Source: Dirofilaria immitis (taxonomy: Eukaryota > Nematoda > Chromadorea > Rhabditida > Onchocercidae). From it: a stretch of 64,000 bases of DNA. The notes beneath the pieces are model-generated. The model was given only the letters and a program-made list of their open reading frames with translations. It made no database searches and was not told the origin of the DNA. The translations under genes were made by a program, and so were the position numbers. The stretch spans positions 1,547,726 through 1,611,725 of the forward strand of contig JAKNDB010000070.1 of assembly GCA_024305405.1 (NCBI GenBank). Direction: 5' to 3'. Of the stretch, positions 19,601-33,532 are shown piece after piece (the stretch's first letter is position 1; each line of letters starts with the position of its first letter).

Positions 19601-22150
19601 GTGGCAATTGAGATTGAGGCAATCATTTGAGCATGAATTAAAATTTATAATTTTGCAATTTCTTACAGTTCTTATTTATCGTTTGCAAATTTGAAAATCA
19701 ATCGTCGATTGAAAGTTTTAGAATTTTTACAAATTAAACGAAAAAAAAAAGCGGAAAACTTTAAAAGATATTATAAGCAGAAATTGTAAAGAAAAAAAAT
19801 ATTATTATTGAAACTTTTTTTGATTACATCAGAATTAAAAATATTTTCTAAACGCTTCGTTTCACATCATATCATCGTTTTTTTTTCTTTTTTTTTTTTT
19901 GGCTGTTTACATTTATTATATAGATGGAACGGAATGCAATTATTTTTGTCTAAAAAAAAAAATAAATTTTTTTTTTGTCATTGTATATTGTTTAGCGTGA
20001 AAAAGAGCTTTTTAATTTTTCTCACATTTATATGAAACATTTATTATTATAAATACAATTTGTATATTTTCTCTTTTAGTTAAATTACATTTGAAGAGGT
20101 TGACAAAAAGAAAAATGGAAAAAGTTTTCTAAAGTTTCAGCAATATTTGATGGAAAAGGACTCGCAAATTTAATGGTGGCTATTTATAAGAAACTTGTCA
20201 AGTTTTTTTTTCGCTAATTTTTAAGGTTATTTCAAAAAATCATCATAATTTTGAGAAAATAATTTTTTTAAATGCTAAAATAAATTTTCGCAACAATTTC
20301 GACAGCACGTATTTTTAGCTACAACAAAATTGCTATAATGACATTTGAACTTTGAATCAAATTGTAATTAAGCTTAATGAAACTGCCCAAAATCATACCT
20401 CTGTAATTAAGCTTTTAGCAAATTTGATTATGTATTTGCAGTTTAAAATAAAATTTAGGCTGAAATTGTTCATTTCTGCAAGTAAAAATTTTCACTATTT
20501 ATTTAAATATAATAATGATCATTGATGTTTTCCAAAAGTGTTGTTTACTCATTTAGTTTCAAAGGCAATAAGAGCAAGAAAGATTGATGAAGAATTTAAG
20601 CAAGATAAATAAATAAATAAATAACAAAAGCAAAGAATAGAATTAAGTTAGTAACAACAAATGAAAAAAAAGTTAATTGATAAATCTAATTATTTTTAAA
20701 ATCAAACAATGCCTTAATTAAATTCATTGTTTTAAACATTCGAATGTTGCTAGAATAAAGCTTATATTTGTCGGATTAAAAAAAAACGAAATAAAGGAAA
20801 TATAATGGATACAGCGAATACGTCAAATAAATTAAGATATTAAAAATTTGAATAATTAGAATATCAAAAATTCAATAATGACAATTAATGATGGAAGAAA
20901 TACTAAACAAATAAACGTCTCAATGTTGATCATTAAATATTTGGTGATATATCGAATGAGAAATTGTCATGGCTACCGCTCACAACATTACACCATTGGC
21001 AACCAAACAAATACCGATCGGTAAAGATTGTCGTCGCAAAGGTAACGGAAATGATGCGAAAAAGACTTGTATAATTTATAAAGGATGTAGTGTTACAATT
21101 TATTGATAAAATATTTTTGCTAGTCATTCAAATTGATTGAATTATATCTTCGGAAAATAGACGAATAATAAAGAATTTAAGATTGAATAATAAATTGATA
21201 ACAATATATTTCTTTATCATTTTATCATATTAATTATGATTATATTATAAACTGTTGATTTTTCGAAATATATTTTATGATATTTGCTTAGATTGATTGG
21301 TTTTTATATTTTGAAATAAAACATATTACATTAAAGAATTTTAACAATCAGTAATAAACAGATGATAATAATAATTTTTGTCTTTTTATTACATTGATTA
21401 TCATGAAGAGTTTGAATGATCAGTGATAAGATCATAGTAACGATTACTTTTAAAATTTTATCTTTAAAATAAAATATAATATTCATAAATAACTTTTAGA
21501 ACCCGTGATAAACTGAATAATTATAGTAATTCTTTTTTTTTTCGTTGTAACTATCTGTTGATCAATGATGATATGCTATAATTTGTTTATCTTTTGAAAA
21601 ATCTTTACTAATATTTATTTATACTGATTGGATTTTATTTTTGAATTTAAAGATCGCTAACAAAATGATTAGAATAACAATTCTTTGTTTTATCACAAAA
21701 ATTATATGCTAATTATGAAGGCTACAATAAAATCAAACGACTATTTTTTCAACTTTAAATAGCTTCATAGGATTTTAGTTTATATGTAAATGTTATTAAT
21801 AAAGAATAGGATAAAAAGAAAAATCTGAATTTATTTAACTGATAATTGAAATTTCATTCAAAATTCATCAATCATATTTTTTTCTTGAAGAAATGATTTG
21901 CTCGAACTTAAACAAAATACACAATACATATTGAATAATTCGTTGCTTCCTTAATTTAATTTATACCTTCGGCAAGAAATTGATTTTGTATCGATGATCC
22001 AATGGTTTTTGCAAATAACCGGTGTTGACATATCATAGATTATAGATGAAAGGTTTTGATTTTGCCAGAGAAGGAATAAGAGATGAAAAAATATTTAAAT
22101 ATTGCATACAAGCTTTTTTGTTATAGGGAATAGAAGAGATGAATTACCTA
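16670..22150. other. Long AT-rich intergenic stretch, second part
   Basis: No supported gene. Homopolymer runs and short chance frames dominate. A less AT-biased segment at about 20940-21075 reads on the plus strand for about 50 codons and includes LTTLHHWQPNKY. It could be a remnant of a mobile-element gene, but I cannot name it. Confidence 0.5.
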
Positions 22151-22416
22151 ACTAATTCGCTACATTAGATTCTCAACATATATATTTGACTAATTCGCTG
22201 CATTAGATTCTCAACATATATATTTGACTAATTCGCTACATTAGATTCTCAACATATATATTTGACTAATTCGCTGCATTAGATTCTCAACATATATATT
22301 TGACTAATTCGCTACATTAGATTCTCAACATATATATTTGACTAATTCGCTGCATTAGATTCTCAACATATATATTTGACTAATTCGCTACATTAGATTC
22401 TCAATATATATGTTTC
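22151..22416. repeat. 38-bp tandem repeat, seven copies, alternating variants
   Basis: The unit is actaattcgctacattag followed by attctcaacatatatatttg. Copies 1, 3, 5 and 7 carry gctac and copies 2, 4 and 6 carry gctgc, so the true period is a 76-bp dimer. Copies 1 to 6 are otherwise identical; copy 7 decays at its end. No spacers are present, so it is not a CRISPR. Confidence 0.95.
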
Positions 22417-24035
22417 ATGCTAAGTCATGAAAAAGAAAAGCAATAGATTTGATTATTTGAATATATCTATTATAGGATTATTTCTGTCTTCCATCAATAT
22501 CAACATAATTTTTTTTTATTTTATCAGTGATTATTAGGTGTTAAACAATGTTATATTATCTTTCTATTTGTTAATTGATTATTTATTAAATTATTTTATA
22601 TTTAAATTAGTTTTTTTTCCGTATCCTTTTCTATTTTCTTTTCAACGTTGCTTCATTTGTAATAAATTTTTGCACTACATGATTATGTATATAATGGATC
22701 GATATTAGTTCGAATGGTACTAACTCTTTTAAATCAGAGAAAACTAAATCACAAATTTCCGTCAAATATTCTTTTTTTTTTTATTGAATACGGGTAGAAG
22801 TTTATTATTTTAAAAATTCTTGACATATATATTATTAACAATTTTTTCAGTTAGATTTTAATTTGATTATAATGTATGAATATGTTTATATAATAGTGTT
22901 AATTAATAATTTTTATATCAAATTTATGAATTTCCTTTCAATTATTCAATCAATTTCAATATTCATGTAATTCAATTGATTCATTTTATTTTTACCTAAA
23001 ACTTCTAAGTATATGTAATTGAAAAGAATCACAAATGATAGCGCGACAATATGTAATTTTTTTATAAATATTACACGTTAATTTTGTTTCGTAAGTTTGA
23101 TATTATCAGTTAGTACGATCTATATTATATCATTTATTGATAGATCTTTTTTTCCACTTCTTTAAATTCCTAAACAAGTAACAAATTGTATTTTGAGAAT
23201 GTGAAATGAAATGAGATAAGAAAAATTGACGCTTAGACTAATTAGTTCTTAAAAATTATCATTGCATATGAAAAAAAGGAGCAATTATCTTTAAAATTAT
23301 TTATCAAGAAGTAATGAAGTATTGCAACACTTAATGCTTCATCACCAAAAATATTATTATTATTAATCGTCATGTGATCATTTATTAATAATTATTTGAT
23401 CGAAACTTGTTTCATTATTTGCAAGAGTAAAATAATACAATTGTTTTTTTTCCTTTTGGAAATTAAAATGGATTTTATCTGATTTTTCGATTAATTAATT
23501 CCTAAAGAATTCTTGATCTATTCGATCATATAATCAAATATCATATTATTTTTAATAGAATATTTGATAATCTGAACTTTCTAATTGCTTATTTCAATTG
23601 ACCTTTTCACTGCGTATTTAGAATTTCATTAGAATTTTTAATGAAGATATATCGAAATGCTTTACCATACTTTTTAATTAATTAAGTCCTATCGCATTTC
23701 GTTTCATAGTTTCTCCAATGCTTATTGTGCATTTCTCTCTCTCTCTTTCTTTCTCTCTCTCTCTCTCTCATTTAATGCTTTCCTTTTCTTAAATTTTTAT
23801 TTCAAAAATTACTATGAAATTACTTTTTGATATATTATCATCCTATCAGTTCATCCTATCAGTATCATCCTATCACTTCATCAATTTTTAATTTTTTAAT
23901 TAGTACATCAAAAAAATTATTTTTGTATTATTATCATCATTACTATCATCATATCATCATTACTGAATGATATTAATTTTTTACTCGCTCATTATTGTTG
24001 CATTATCAATATTGTTTACTTTATTTAAATTTACG
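22417..24035. other. AT-rich intergenic stretch 3' of the dehydrogenase gene
   Basis: No gene seen. It contains a CT microsatellite at about 23730-23771 and short atcatcctatcagt repeats near 23838-23880. Confidence 0.6.
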
Positions 24036-27000
24036 TCATCTCCGTCGTTTCACTGAAATTTTCGTTTGCCCATCTATTTTTGCGATACCATTCTTGCGAT
24101 ACCAGCATAATGATTGATCCACTGCTTGCGATCGTTCGTAAGGTGGTATAAAATCAAGCAACAGACGTAACTTACGATTCGAAAATCCTACCGTCCAACC
24201 TGAAATACAATTTCCTAATTCACTTGCTACTAGAAAATTATACGAAAATTATGTTTTTAACAAATTTCTAGAAATAAGTGAAATAACGATAATTTCAAAA
24301 TATGTAAATGTATGAGAAGAAAAATATAAGTGAAAAAAGTTGATCCAATCGATCTTCACATAATTTAACGGATTAACTTTTCCTATCTTAATAATTTTTC
24401 AAATCGTTTATTTTTCAAAAAAAGCAGAAAAGTACTACTTTTTTCAATTAATTTAATTGAATCAGCATAGCAGATTCTCTTATTAATTTTACTTAAAAAT
24501 TCAAATTATTGAATTTTAGAATTCGGAAACTTACAATTGACAAATTTGTTTGCCAATAATGTCAAATGACCGAATGATTTTTCTGGAGCAAATTTATTTA
24601 AAATTTCATAAAATACTGCTACTAAATGAGATTGTATATAGCTTACTGTACATATACGTTCCAAGCCATTTGCTTCCAAAAATGGTTCCATAAACTATAA
24701 CAAACTATTATTTCAATTCCTATGAATAGTTGATTCATAATTAGCATCGTTTATTAGGAAGGTTATAAAATGAAAGATTATAAGAAAGAAGAATTTTTCA
24801 TTAGGAATCTGATGAACAAAGAAATATAAGTTATGTTGCAAGTTGATATGCTCGAAATTTTATAAAAGCTCAAAGTACCGCAGGAAAAATTGATTTAATC
24901 GATCTTCTAATAATTTTATGAACTCATATTATTTATCATGAATACGACGTGATTGATAACAATAATCCTCTTTTAACTTACATCAATAAATCGTGTACAC
25001 GGTGTGCAATCCATACAGATTACTACTTCACTATTAAATTGTTCAGGATTTTTCTTCAAACATATCATTCCTCGTTTCATTATTGCAGCCATATTACCCG
25101 CATAAAGCTATAAATTTTTTTTTTTTTTTGAAAAACTAAACTATCGGAAGATTATAATCGATGCAAAAATTTCATTAAATCATGCCGTTTTTTCTTTCTG
25201 TAAATTATCGATAATATAAATTAAGTAAGGATGAGTGTTTCAGCGTTCGCTACAAAATATATTTTTTTTAGATGTATATCTGCGATATAAACGTATAAAC
25301 ATTTGCATAAAATGATAAGCTTATAGATGAAATTTTAAAAAGTAAGAAATTAAAACAAACAAATTGATGATTTCCTCTATTGTTATCTTGTACATATGGA
25401 ATACCACCATATATCGAACATAATTTTAATGCTGAACCGATCAGATGCTTTTCTCCCTCACCATATATGAATGTAGGACGTAGGATTAGTGCATTTATTT
25501 GACCTTAGAAGTTAATTTATTTAATTTGTTTAGCCATAGATAAGAAATGAATTATTATTCAAATTTTATGAAGTTAAGAAATCAGAGAATTGTTATTATG
25601 ATACAATAATCTAGCACATTATCTTAAAGGCTCTAAGAATTCAGTTTACTAAGTTTGATTTTGTTACAATTGATATTGAAAAAAAAAATGATATTGATAA
25701 AATATTATATCTTCAGCAAAAATAGGAGAGTATTGTTATTGATACACAATAAGCCTGACATATAATCTTAGCTTAGTCCTAAACTTTCACTCAAGTAGGA
25801 ATCAGGAAATATTATTATTGATACAATAAACCTAGCACATTACTCTAGTCTAATTTTAATAAATAATTCCTAAAGCTTTTATTGATTTACTGCTTTATAG
25901 TATAAATTACTTTTTAGCTATAAATCCAATCACCTGAGATATTTTTTGCCGTGAGTTGTCACTCAGAATTATGGTTATTCATTTTAGTCTTCATACCTTT
26001 ATCAGCAGCTCTTCGAACGTACATTTCTGCGCGCACTTTTGATTGTCCATACAGTCCAAGCATAAAACTACTGGGAAAATTAAGATGCATTTGCTCTGAT
26101 AAGCCATAATTATCACCCACCGGTAAATACGCATACGCGTCACTTACATGGATTAAACGTGGAATCTTCTGTTCACGCATCACTTTTAACAGAACTTCCG
26201 TTGCTAAATTAATTTAATTTAAATTTGCAATTCATCAAAATAAAAATTTTCATACAAAATCTCATTTAACGAATGTCTCGTAATTTTAGAATTCTCAACT
26301 AAAACTTCTCATTAAAAACTATTTTTAACTGAAATGAAAATTAAAAAAGAAGCATAAAACTTCACTATGTCTAGCTAGTTAACTTAAGAATCAAAATCAT
26401 TAATAAGTAAATTTTCAAAAATGTTAAAAAACTTGTGCCATCTCTATACTGCTTATTTTTATACAAAATATTTGTATTGTGTCATCTTCTAAACAAAATT
26501 TCGAAATTTTAACTGATTAATTCATTGGTATTTTTTAGAATGTTTCGCAATTTTCAGCATTTTTGATTTATCTTGAAATATTCCTTAATAAATATGCAAG
26601 TTAAATGGACGAAAGACAGTAGTAGTACCATTTGTATTGTCATGCCAATATTTATCAGTGTGATTTATGCCATCATGTAAATATTCCAATGATTTACCAG
26701 CACAATGAAATATGGTTGTCACAGAGGTAAGTGCCACTTTCAGCGAATCTTCATCACAAATATCGAATTTATAATGTTTTAAAGGGATGCATGACGGATA
26801 ATCTGTGAATTGAAATAACTGGAAACATGTAAAATATCATTAATTTTACCTATTTCAAACTTTTATTTGCACATTTATTCATTACTAAATTATTTATATT
26901 TCCAAAAATTCATTGTATTTAATAACAAAATTTTTATCTCATACATAAAAATGAAAATTTAAACATAAAAATGAAAAATTTAAAAGAAATTATTTTTACT

Positions 27001-29265
27001 AATATTTTATTTATTAAATGTAAATTGAAAAAAAAAAAGTAATGAGAATAGCATAATTTTTCTGAATATAATAAATTAGTGCAAAATTTTTTTATATGTC
27101 ATTTTAATTAAAATAAAAAATTTTTCAGAAAAATCTTAAATTTCTCTTATCAGTTGAAATTTTTGAAAAAGACATTTTGCATATCTTAGAAAAGAAGATG
27201 TTGTCCATTGATTTTTATAAATGCTGTCAATTCACAATATACTAATCTTTTTCTAAAAATATGTTTACAATCTCAAATAAGGTTTTTTTTTGATAAAAAG
27301 TTGATCATTTAAGAAAGAGAAATCATATAAAGTATAAACAGTATGCAAATCAAATTTCTCTGAACTAGGAAAATCATAATCTTCTGAAAAAATCAAGAAG
27401 CAACAAATAAGTAAAAATTAAAAATTTTTAGATCTTAGATACAATATGAAAATTTGAAATATGCTTTAGTCAAGAATTAGTCGAGAAAAAATTCAAATGA
27501 AATAATTTTACAAAAGGTTTAAAATCTTTTCGAAAAATTTTTGAGTCTTCTTACAAATTATCTTATCCTTTTATACCGTAAAAAAGGACTTCGAAATCCA
27601 TTTCTTATGGATGCCTATCATATGCGTTTCATAGTCTTACAAATTATCTTATCCTTTTATACCGTAAAAAAGGACTTCGAAATCCATTTCTTATGGATGC
27701 CTATCATATGCGTTTCATAGTCGTTGAAAATTTTCTGGCCGAAATAACGCAGGAATCAAAGGACAAAGGGAATCAGAAATTTATTTTAAAAAAAATGTGA
27801 AAACACAAAATTTTTTTAGATTCTGATTAACGTAGAAATTCTAAATGACCTTTGTTTGGAAATTAATGAATAGAACGATAATCTACATTTGTAGCAAATC
27901 CCAGAGAAATTGTATGATCCATAATTGACTTGATATTAAATTCAATTTTTGTCATATATTGTCAGAATATTATCGATTAGAAATATTTCAACCACCATTA
28001 TATGCTATAGTTGTTTCTCCTTATGCATATCAACGAATGTAGATATATGTGGAAAAAATGGACTCTCTTTCCGATCAGTTTCGTCCTTTTTCCTATATGA
28101 CAAGATATATCATTGATTTATTCCATGTATGTGTAGATAGTCTTATTTCTTTATCTCATTTATCTCATATACCTCAGATGATTATTCATTGCCTATATCC
28201 TGCCTCGTAAAAGATATATAGATAATGTGTTACCAATCAAAGGATTTTTGGGCATTGATGGATAATGTTCCAATAATAAACGATCGATCTACAGTTGAGC
28301 TTTCACAGGCAGTAGAAACAAAATTTTTTTCTTCTCGCGGAAGAAACAATCGAAAAATCTTTAACAGTCTATTTCCAACTGGTGGAACTATTTCCTTTGT
28401 CAATATTAGCAACTTCCGATCTTATAAATCTTTCCAAATATAATTGTTTGTGAAACATCAATTCGCTCGCCTCTACCAAGAAGAAAGTTTCCGTTTTTCT
28501 ACGATGTACATTATTAATTCCCATATAATTGGTCTATTAGCGATAAATGACGCAAATCAGAAAATTCGGAAATTTTTGATCACCATTTTATTCTCGAATC
28601 GATATATCCTTAATTTTATTTGTTCTCGAATTGATGTATCCTTACGAATCAATCATAAATGCTATCATTCTACTTTTACTTTCAGTAACATCAGGAGCAT
28701 GTTCACATTATCATTATTTTTACTTTTCCTTTTTGAAAATTTGTAAAATGAATGAAGAATCTTTTATATATATATATTATAAAGCTAAAATCTTGTTGAA
28801 AATTTCATTATAATTTAGAATCCAATCTCACTATTATCATCCAGTTTTTTATAATTGATCGAAATTTCAGCCGTTAAACATACCAACATAAGAATTCGAT
28901 AAATATTAACAAATTATACTTGAATTTTTGAATATCCGAAATAGAAGTAGCTGATTTTGCAGATAATTATATCAAAAATAGTTCCAAATAATTTAAAAAT
29001 TATCAGCAAAATATTATTGATATAATTATTTTGATAAAAGCAATATCTGAATGATATCTGGCTAAAATTTCATTTTTTTTTGATAAACAAATTTAAAATT
29101 TGAAAAAAAAGCGAAAATACCAAGAAATTTGCTGAATGAATTCTTATCAATGGTTCGAATCTCGACAACAGCATCTTCACGATGACTCGTCCGCTGTAAA
29201 TATGAGATGAAATGCTGCGCAAGAAATCCACTACCGCCCGTTATGGCAACAATTTCCTCAACCAT
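24036..29265 (-). CDS. 3-beta-hydroxysteroid dehydrogenase/isomerase family oxidoreductase, 7 exons
   Basis: NAD(P)-dependent short-chain (extended SDR) enzyme of the 3beta-HSD family, which in worms acts on sterol-type substrates; the exact substrate is not predictable. Exons: 29265-29121, 26802-26629, 26203-25997, 25503-25361, 25107-24982, 24694-24535, 24199-24036. Phases join perfectly to about 372 residues, the usual family length. The N-terminus has the Rossmann glycine motif ITGGSGFLAQHF. Next come IFHCAGKS in exon 2, HVSDAYAY and the catalytic YxxxK in LYGQSKVRAE in exon 3, LILRPTFIYGEGE in exon 4, YAGNMA at the start of exon 5, and a basic C-terminus ending VKRRR. The exon 2 acceptor could also lie 12 bases upstream, but only the ttcacag site keeps phase. 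No frameshift is present, unlike in the neighbouring genes. Intron 1 is 2.3 kb. Confidence 0.9.
26803..29120 (-). other. First intron of the dehydrogenase gene
   Basis: It holds the 86-bp perfect tandem duplication at 27549-27720. A less AT-biased part at about 28040-28740 contains overlapping open frames on both strands (plus 28225-28443, minus 28230-28412). I do not recognise either product and see no splice-consistent extension, so they are not called genes. Confidence 0.55.
27549..27720. repeat. 86-bp perfect tandem duplication
   Basis: Copies at 27549-27634 and 27635-27720 are identical as far as I can read. The unit begins tcttacaaattatcttatcc and ends atgcgtttcatag. Complete identity implies a recent duplication or an assembly stutter. 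Confidence 0.95.
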
Positions 29266-30446
29266 CGCCTTTTATTACACCTTTCGACCGAATTCTTCGC
29301 TACTACTAAAATGGATGAATTCATTCTTATCTTTAAGAAGTTTTACCTTAGTAGGTGGAACATTCCACTCTCATTCATTCTCTCTTTCCTTTCTTGTCCT
29401 CTTTTTATTATACGATTTCATCTATTATTCGATTCAAATATCGCATTTCTTCAACTGCCCTATCATTTTCTGTTGACTGAATGATACTATGTCACTCGTA
29501 TTGTGTTAATATTTAAGTGAATACTTAATAAGCCGATCATACAATTCGAATTGCTGCATTACATGATTAACACAACGAATACAAATACAAACTATGATAG
29601 GAATAGGAAAATGAATATAAAAGAGTAATTAAATATTTTTTTATCCCATAAGTCAATCAATAAACCTCATCATAAATATAAGCAAGAATTTGGTGGAAAT
29701 AATAAACAAATTACATTTCAAAAATACGAAAATTACCAATATTTTTTTATTTATATTGACCTCTGAGAGTAAACAGAAGTTTAAGACGAAGTAGATCGAA
29801 GATTTTAAAGGCATTTTTAAAGAGATGAAAGTTTCTAGGTTTTAAGTTTGCAAATTAATTAAAAGCGATGATGGCCAAAGGCATACTGATGATTATGGAG
29901 TTGATTTAATTCGAAAAAGCTAGAATTATCAATTAATCTACGGTTTTTGCTGATTTCAACAATCGTTCGTTAATATGCATATTGACGTCTATGATGACAA
30001 TATTTTTGATTCAAATCGTAAATAATTATTTCACTTCGAATAACAATATTTTTTCAAAATAAAACTTCACAAATTAATAAATTTAATTACAATTTGAATT
30101 TAACTAATCCAATAAAAAATGAGCAAATTGGAAAAAGAGAGTGATAAAAAAAAAGGCAAAACATAATTAAAAATACAGTATTGGCATTTTTTGAAAACTG
30201 AAAATTTTGACAAAACATTCGATTATAAATAATGACATCATTTGGATTTTTGTGCTACATAATGGTGCTACATAATGCCGTATCACTAAACACGAACCAA
30301 ATACCACATCTAATACAAGTTTGTTTCAACGATTTATGCATCCTGATAACTTTTTGCAATCCATCATTTTAAGGTTGAGCCAAATAATTCCTAATTGACT
30401 ATTGTCCAGACCTTTTTAGTATCAACACCTCAATAATCGTAAATGA
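29266..30446. other. Intergenic region between the dehydrogenase and fucosyltransferase genes
   Basis: The first 200 bases are upstream of the dehydrogenase start; plus-strand frames here are antisense or chance. A small repeat, gtgctacataatg twice, lies at about 30251-30275. No other feature is supported. Confidence 0.55.
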
Positions 30447-32838
30447 TTAATGAAAAGAACTGTTTGTCTTTGTCTTTTCCATCAAACTAACTGCATAATC
30501 TTCAATACATCCTTGGAACCACCATTTTCTGATATCGGCTATTATGCGGGACCTAACAATCCTCTGGTGAAGATATTTGCATAGTTCACAATAACTGCTC
30601 ACTCCAAATGTTTTCTCATAATGTGTTGTCCATTTCAAATAACTGAAAATATTGTGGATACAATATAAATAATGCAAAATATCGATTTGAAAAATAAATC
30701 AACAATACAACGTTTCATCATTTCGTGTTTTTGAATGTTTTTCCCAACGTTTGTTATTACTTCATTTTTTTTTGTTTTTTAAAAAATATTATTATCGAAG
30801 TAGTTGATACCTCAGATAGGCCGTATTATTATTTAACAAATATTGTAAATAATCCGCCAATTCACGTGGTGATGCAAAATCATCTGCAGCAATGAATGAT
30901 CCAGATGGTAAAATGCCTTCATATATAGACCTTTTAGTACCACTGGTACTATCAATCTAGCCAGACATTTAAATAATTTTTCAGTAATATAATCACGACA
31001 TATGCTATTCTCGAATGCCAAATAGAAATGATGCTGCGCTGTAATTTATAATTCATAGAATGAGCATCCGAAAGGGTGGATGAATGAAAAATTGAATTAA
31101 AAAGTTAAGGTGATAAAAGCACCAAATTCTTGTATTTCGCATTCCTGATCACAAGGACTATTGTTACACGATCCGTATTGCGTGATATTCATATATGTTC
31201 GAAGTTGTTCTACATAAAATTCACGTTTCGATTTAGTATGACAATTTGAAACCAATTGTAAAATAGATTGTACTTTACTGCTAGCTATTTTCACCACCTT
31301 TAAAAAAGATAACTTTTTGTTAAATCTGAAATCAATAAGATATTTTAACTTATCAAATATTAAGCCATTTTATAATACTAAAAAAATGACACACTTCGCT
31401 CCAATTCCAAATTCGTTCTCGTGGTGTAAGATTGGTTATTTTTTCATCATGCCATATGGCATGTAAATGTCGCTGTCACGCCTACAACGATGTTGATTTA
31501 ATGTTCTCATAAGAATGATAATATGCAAATTTGAAAGATGGTATTTGCAACTGACTCCGTCAAAATATTTTATTTAAGATATAAGTTTTTTTTATTCGGT
31601 TTTCCAAAAATTTTTAGATGATTCTGAAAATTTCGATTCGAAACATTTGTAATTGGAATTCAAGCAGAAAATCTATCATTTATTCATATTTTAATTAAGA
31701 AATTCTAATAAAATAAATTTGCCTTAAAATAATATGAATACCTATAAGTCATTGTTATATTGAAGTAATCTTCTGTTACAAAATCCAAGTAATTAAACGT
31801 ATAAAAGGTGATTCTTGTAATACAAATACAAATAACTGTTCGGGATCCCTAAATTTAGGTAATCGTCCCAAATCTCGAATATGAAATAATACGGCTGCTG
31901 CTTTCAACAATTGCCTGAAATGATCATATCACATTGCATCGTTATGTCTTTGGTCGAAGATCACTTGGACCGCTATCCTTCTTAGTGAACAAATCGGTAT
32001 CGTGACGATTGTTAAATCATTTTGTATTATTGATTTGCTTGTTATCATTGAATCAATACATGCGTTAAAACATTAGGATTGTGTTTTTTTATAGTTGGAG
32101 CTTCTAGAATTCGTACTATTTGGTATTAGAACATTCCTTCAAAACTGAATTATCACGATATTAATAACTGGATTTTATATCTATCCCTCTATAAAAAAAA
32201 AAAAGAAAAGAAAAAAAGAACAGGTTGATTTGGGCAATTTTACAGAGCAATTTACATTATAAAGAATCATCTAGCCAGAATTGAAGGATGGATATCTGAT
32301 GATTTCCTGGCTGTTGTATTTATCATAACTTGGCAAATATATTAGAAATATCATTTGTACTTTGTAAACTGACAATATCAAATAATATTATTTTTCGCTG
32401 AAGCTAACAAATAATATTTACTTGTTATCATCGGTAATTATACAGTGATAAGCACAATCATTCAGACTTTGCTTAATATTTCGATCCCAGGGATCAGAGA
32501 AATATGTTGTCCACGTAAGTATCAATGGTGGTGATAATGATGTACGATCCTAAAGTTTCATAAAATGAAAAATAATATTAGAATATTGATAGTTAGCTTT
32601 AACAGTAGTATGCTTTATCATGAAATAATTTATTATGCTTCGTTTTTTTAAAGGAATAAAAAAGAAAGTAAATCTAATGAAGAGCAAACAAAAAAAAACG
32701 TACCAATTTTCTTGCATTAAAAATTCGTTCAAAAATCAAAGATTCATTGAATGTCTTCCATCGTAGATATGCATATGTGAAAAGAATGATAAATAGTATA
32801 AAAAAACCAAAGCATAATTTTAACCATTGCAATTTCAT
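30447..32838 (-). CDS. Alpha-1,3-fucosyltransferase, glycosyltransferase family 10, 7 exons
   Basis: Golgi type II membrane enzyme that transfers fucose from GDP-fucose to glycans. Exons: 32838-32704, 32549-32422, 31914-31742, 31472-31395, 31297-31123, 31038-30811, 30642-30447; about 371 residues, normal for the family. Exon 1 encodes a short cytosolic end and one membrane anchor (FGFFILFIILFTYAYL). Then come ILTWTTYF, AAAVLFHIRD, DIYMPYG, LTPRERIWNWSE, LVSNCHTKSKREFYVEQL, and the GT10 signature FYLAFENSICRDYITEKLFK followed by ADDFASPRELADYL. Three single-base frameshifts all lie in A/T runs: 31803-31806, 31439-31444 and 30932-30935. In each, one extra base in the run would restore conserved sequence on both sides. 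This suggests an intact gene with consensus errors; decay is the alternative. Confidence 0.9.
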
Positions 32839-33477
32839 CCTTTCTCAAATGATAATATCAATTGCTCTTTTAACATTTATACATGACCAATGGATTCAGT
32901 TGACTCACTGACAAAAAATTATTTGATGCTTGTTTAAAAGACGATATTACAATTAAATTATTGGATAGAGTATGACGCAAAGAAATAACGAATTTCGAAA
33001 TTTAAAAATAAGCATTGATCTACATGATATCAATGAGTTAAGTTGAAATTAAATTCCCTCTTTCACCTCAGGAATGATAATATTCCTCTCGCTATCAGTG
33101 CTTTGATAGGATATCGAGCTATCTTTGTCACTTTCCTGTCAACATCGAACATAGTAGTCGTCATCAGTGGATCTTGGCCAACCAAATAATTAATCATTAT
33201 GGATTTTCGACTTTCAAGAATCTTTTAAATTTTTAGCATACTTGACATTATTTAACTATTACTAGTTACATATTTTGCTAAGCTAATTATTATTAATGCG
33301 AGTTTAAAAGATCCTTATAACAAATTTGGAAAAATCTAAATTCAAAAGTTTTGGTTACGAGAATATGTAATGCTAAAGAAAAAAGCAATCTGATAGATAT
33401 GCAAATTTTTTAATTTTTATTTTTTAAAAATTAACAATTTGCATATTCGAATTTGAAGAAATTCTGGAGATAATGAA
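32839..33477. promoter_or_regulatory. Upstream region of the fucosyltransferase gene
   Basis: No gene. A more balanced patch at about 33055-33185 (ctcgctatcagtgctttgat and following) stands out from its surroundings and could be a leader exon or promoter element. No motif is recognised. Confidence 0.3.
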
Positions 33478-33532
33478 AATGCTTAACATACGATATGGAT
33501 GAAGGATGGATATATTTTCATGTGCATTTTTT
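33478..33532. repeat. 55-bp repeat, left copy
   Basis: The segment containing gcttaacatacgatatgga and tattttca.gtgcat recurs in the same orientation at 50426-50480, although the arms between them are inverted. On the minus strand both copies encode a short PYRMLS-like peptide. Confidence 0.7.

Noticed and set aside
22151..22416. Regular repeat resembling a CRISPR array
   Set aside because: Units abut with no unique spacers, and the context is eukaryotic.
29207..29484. Two plus-strand frames over the dehydrogenase start
   Set aside because: They overlap exon 1 antisense and continue into AT-rich upstream sequence.
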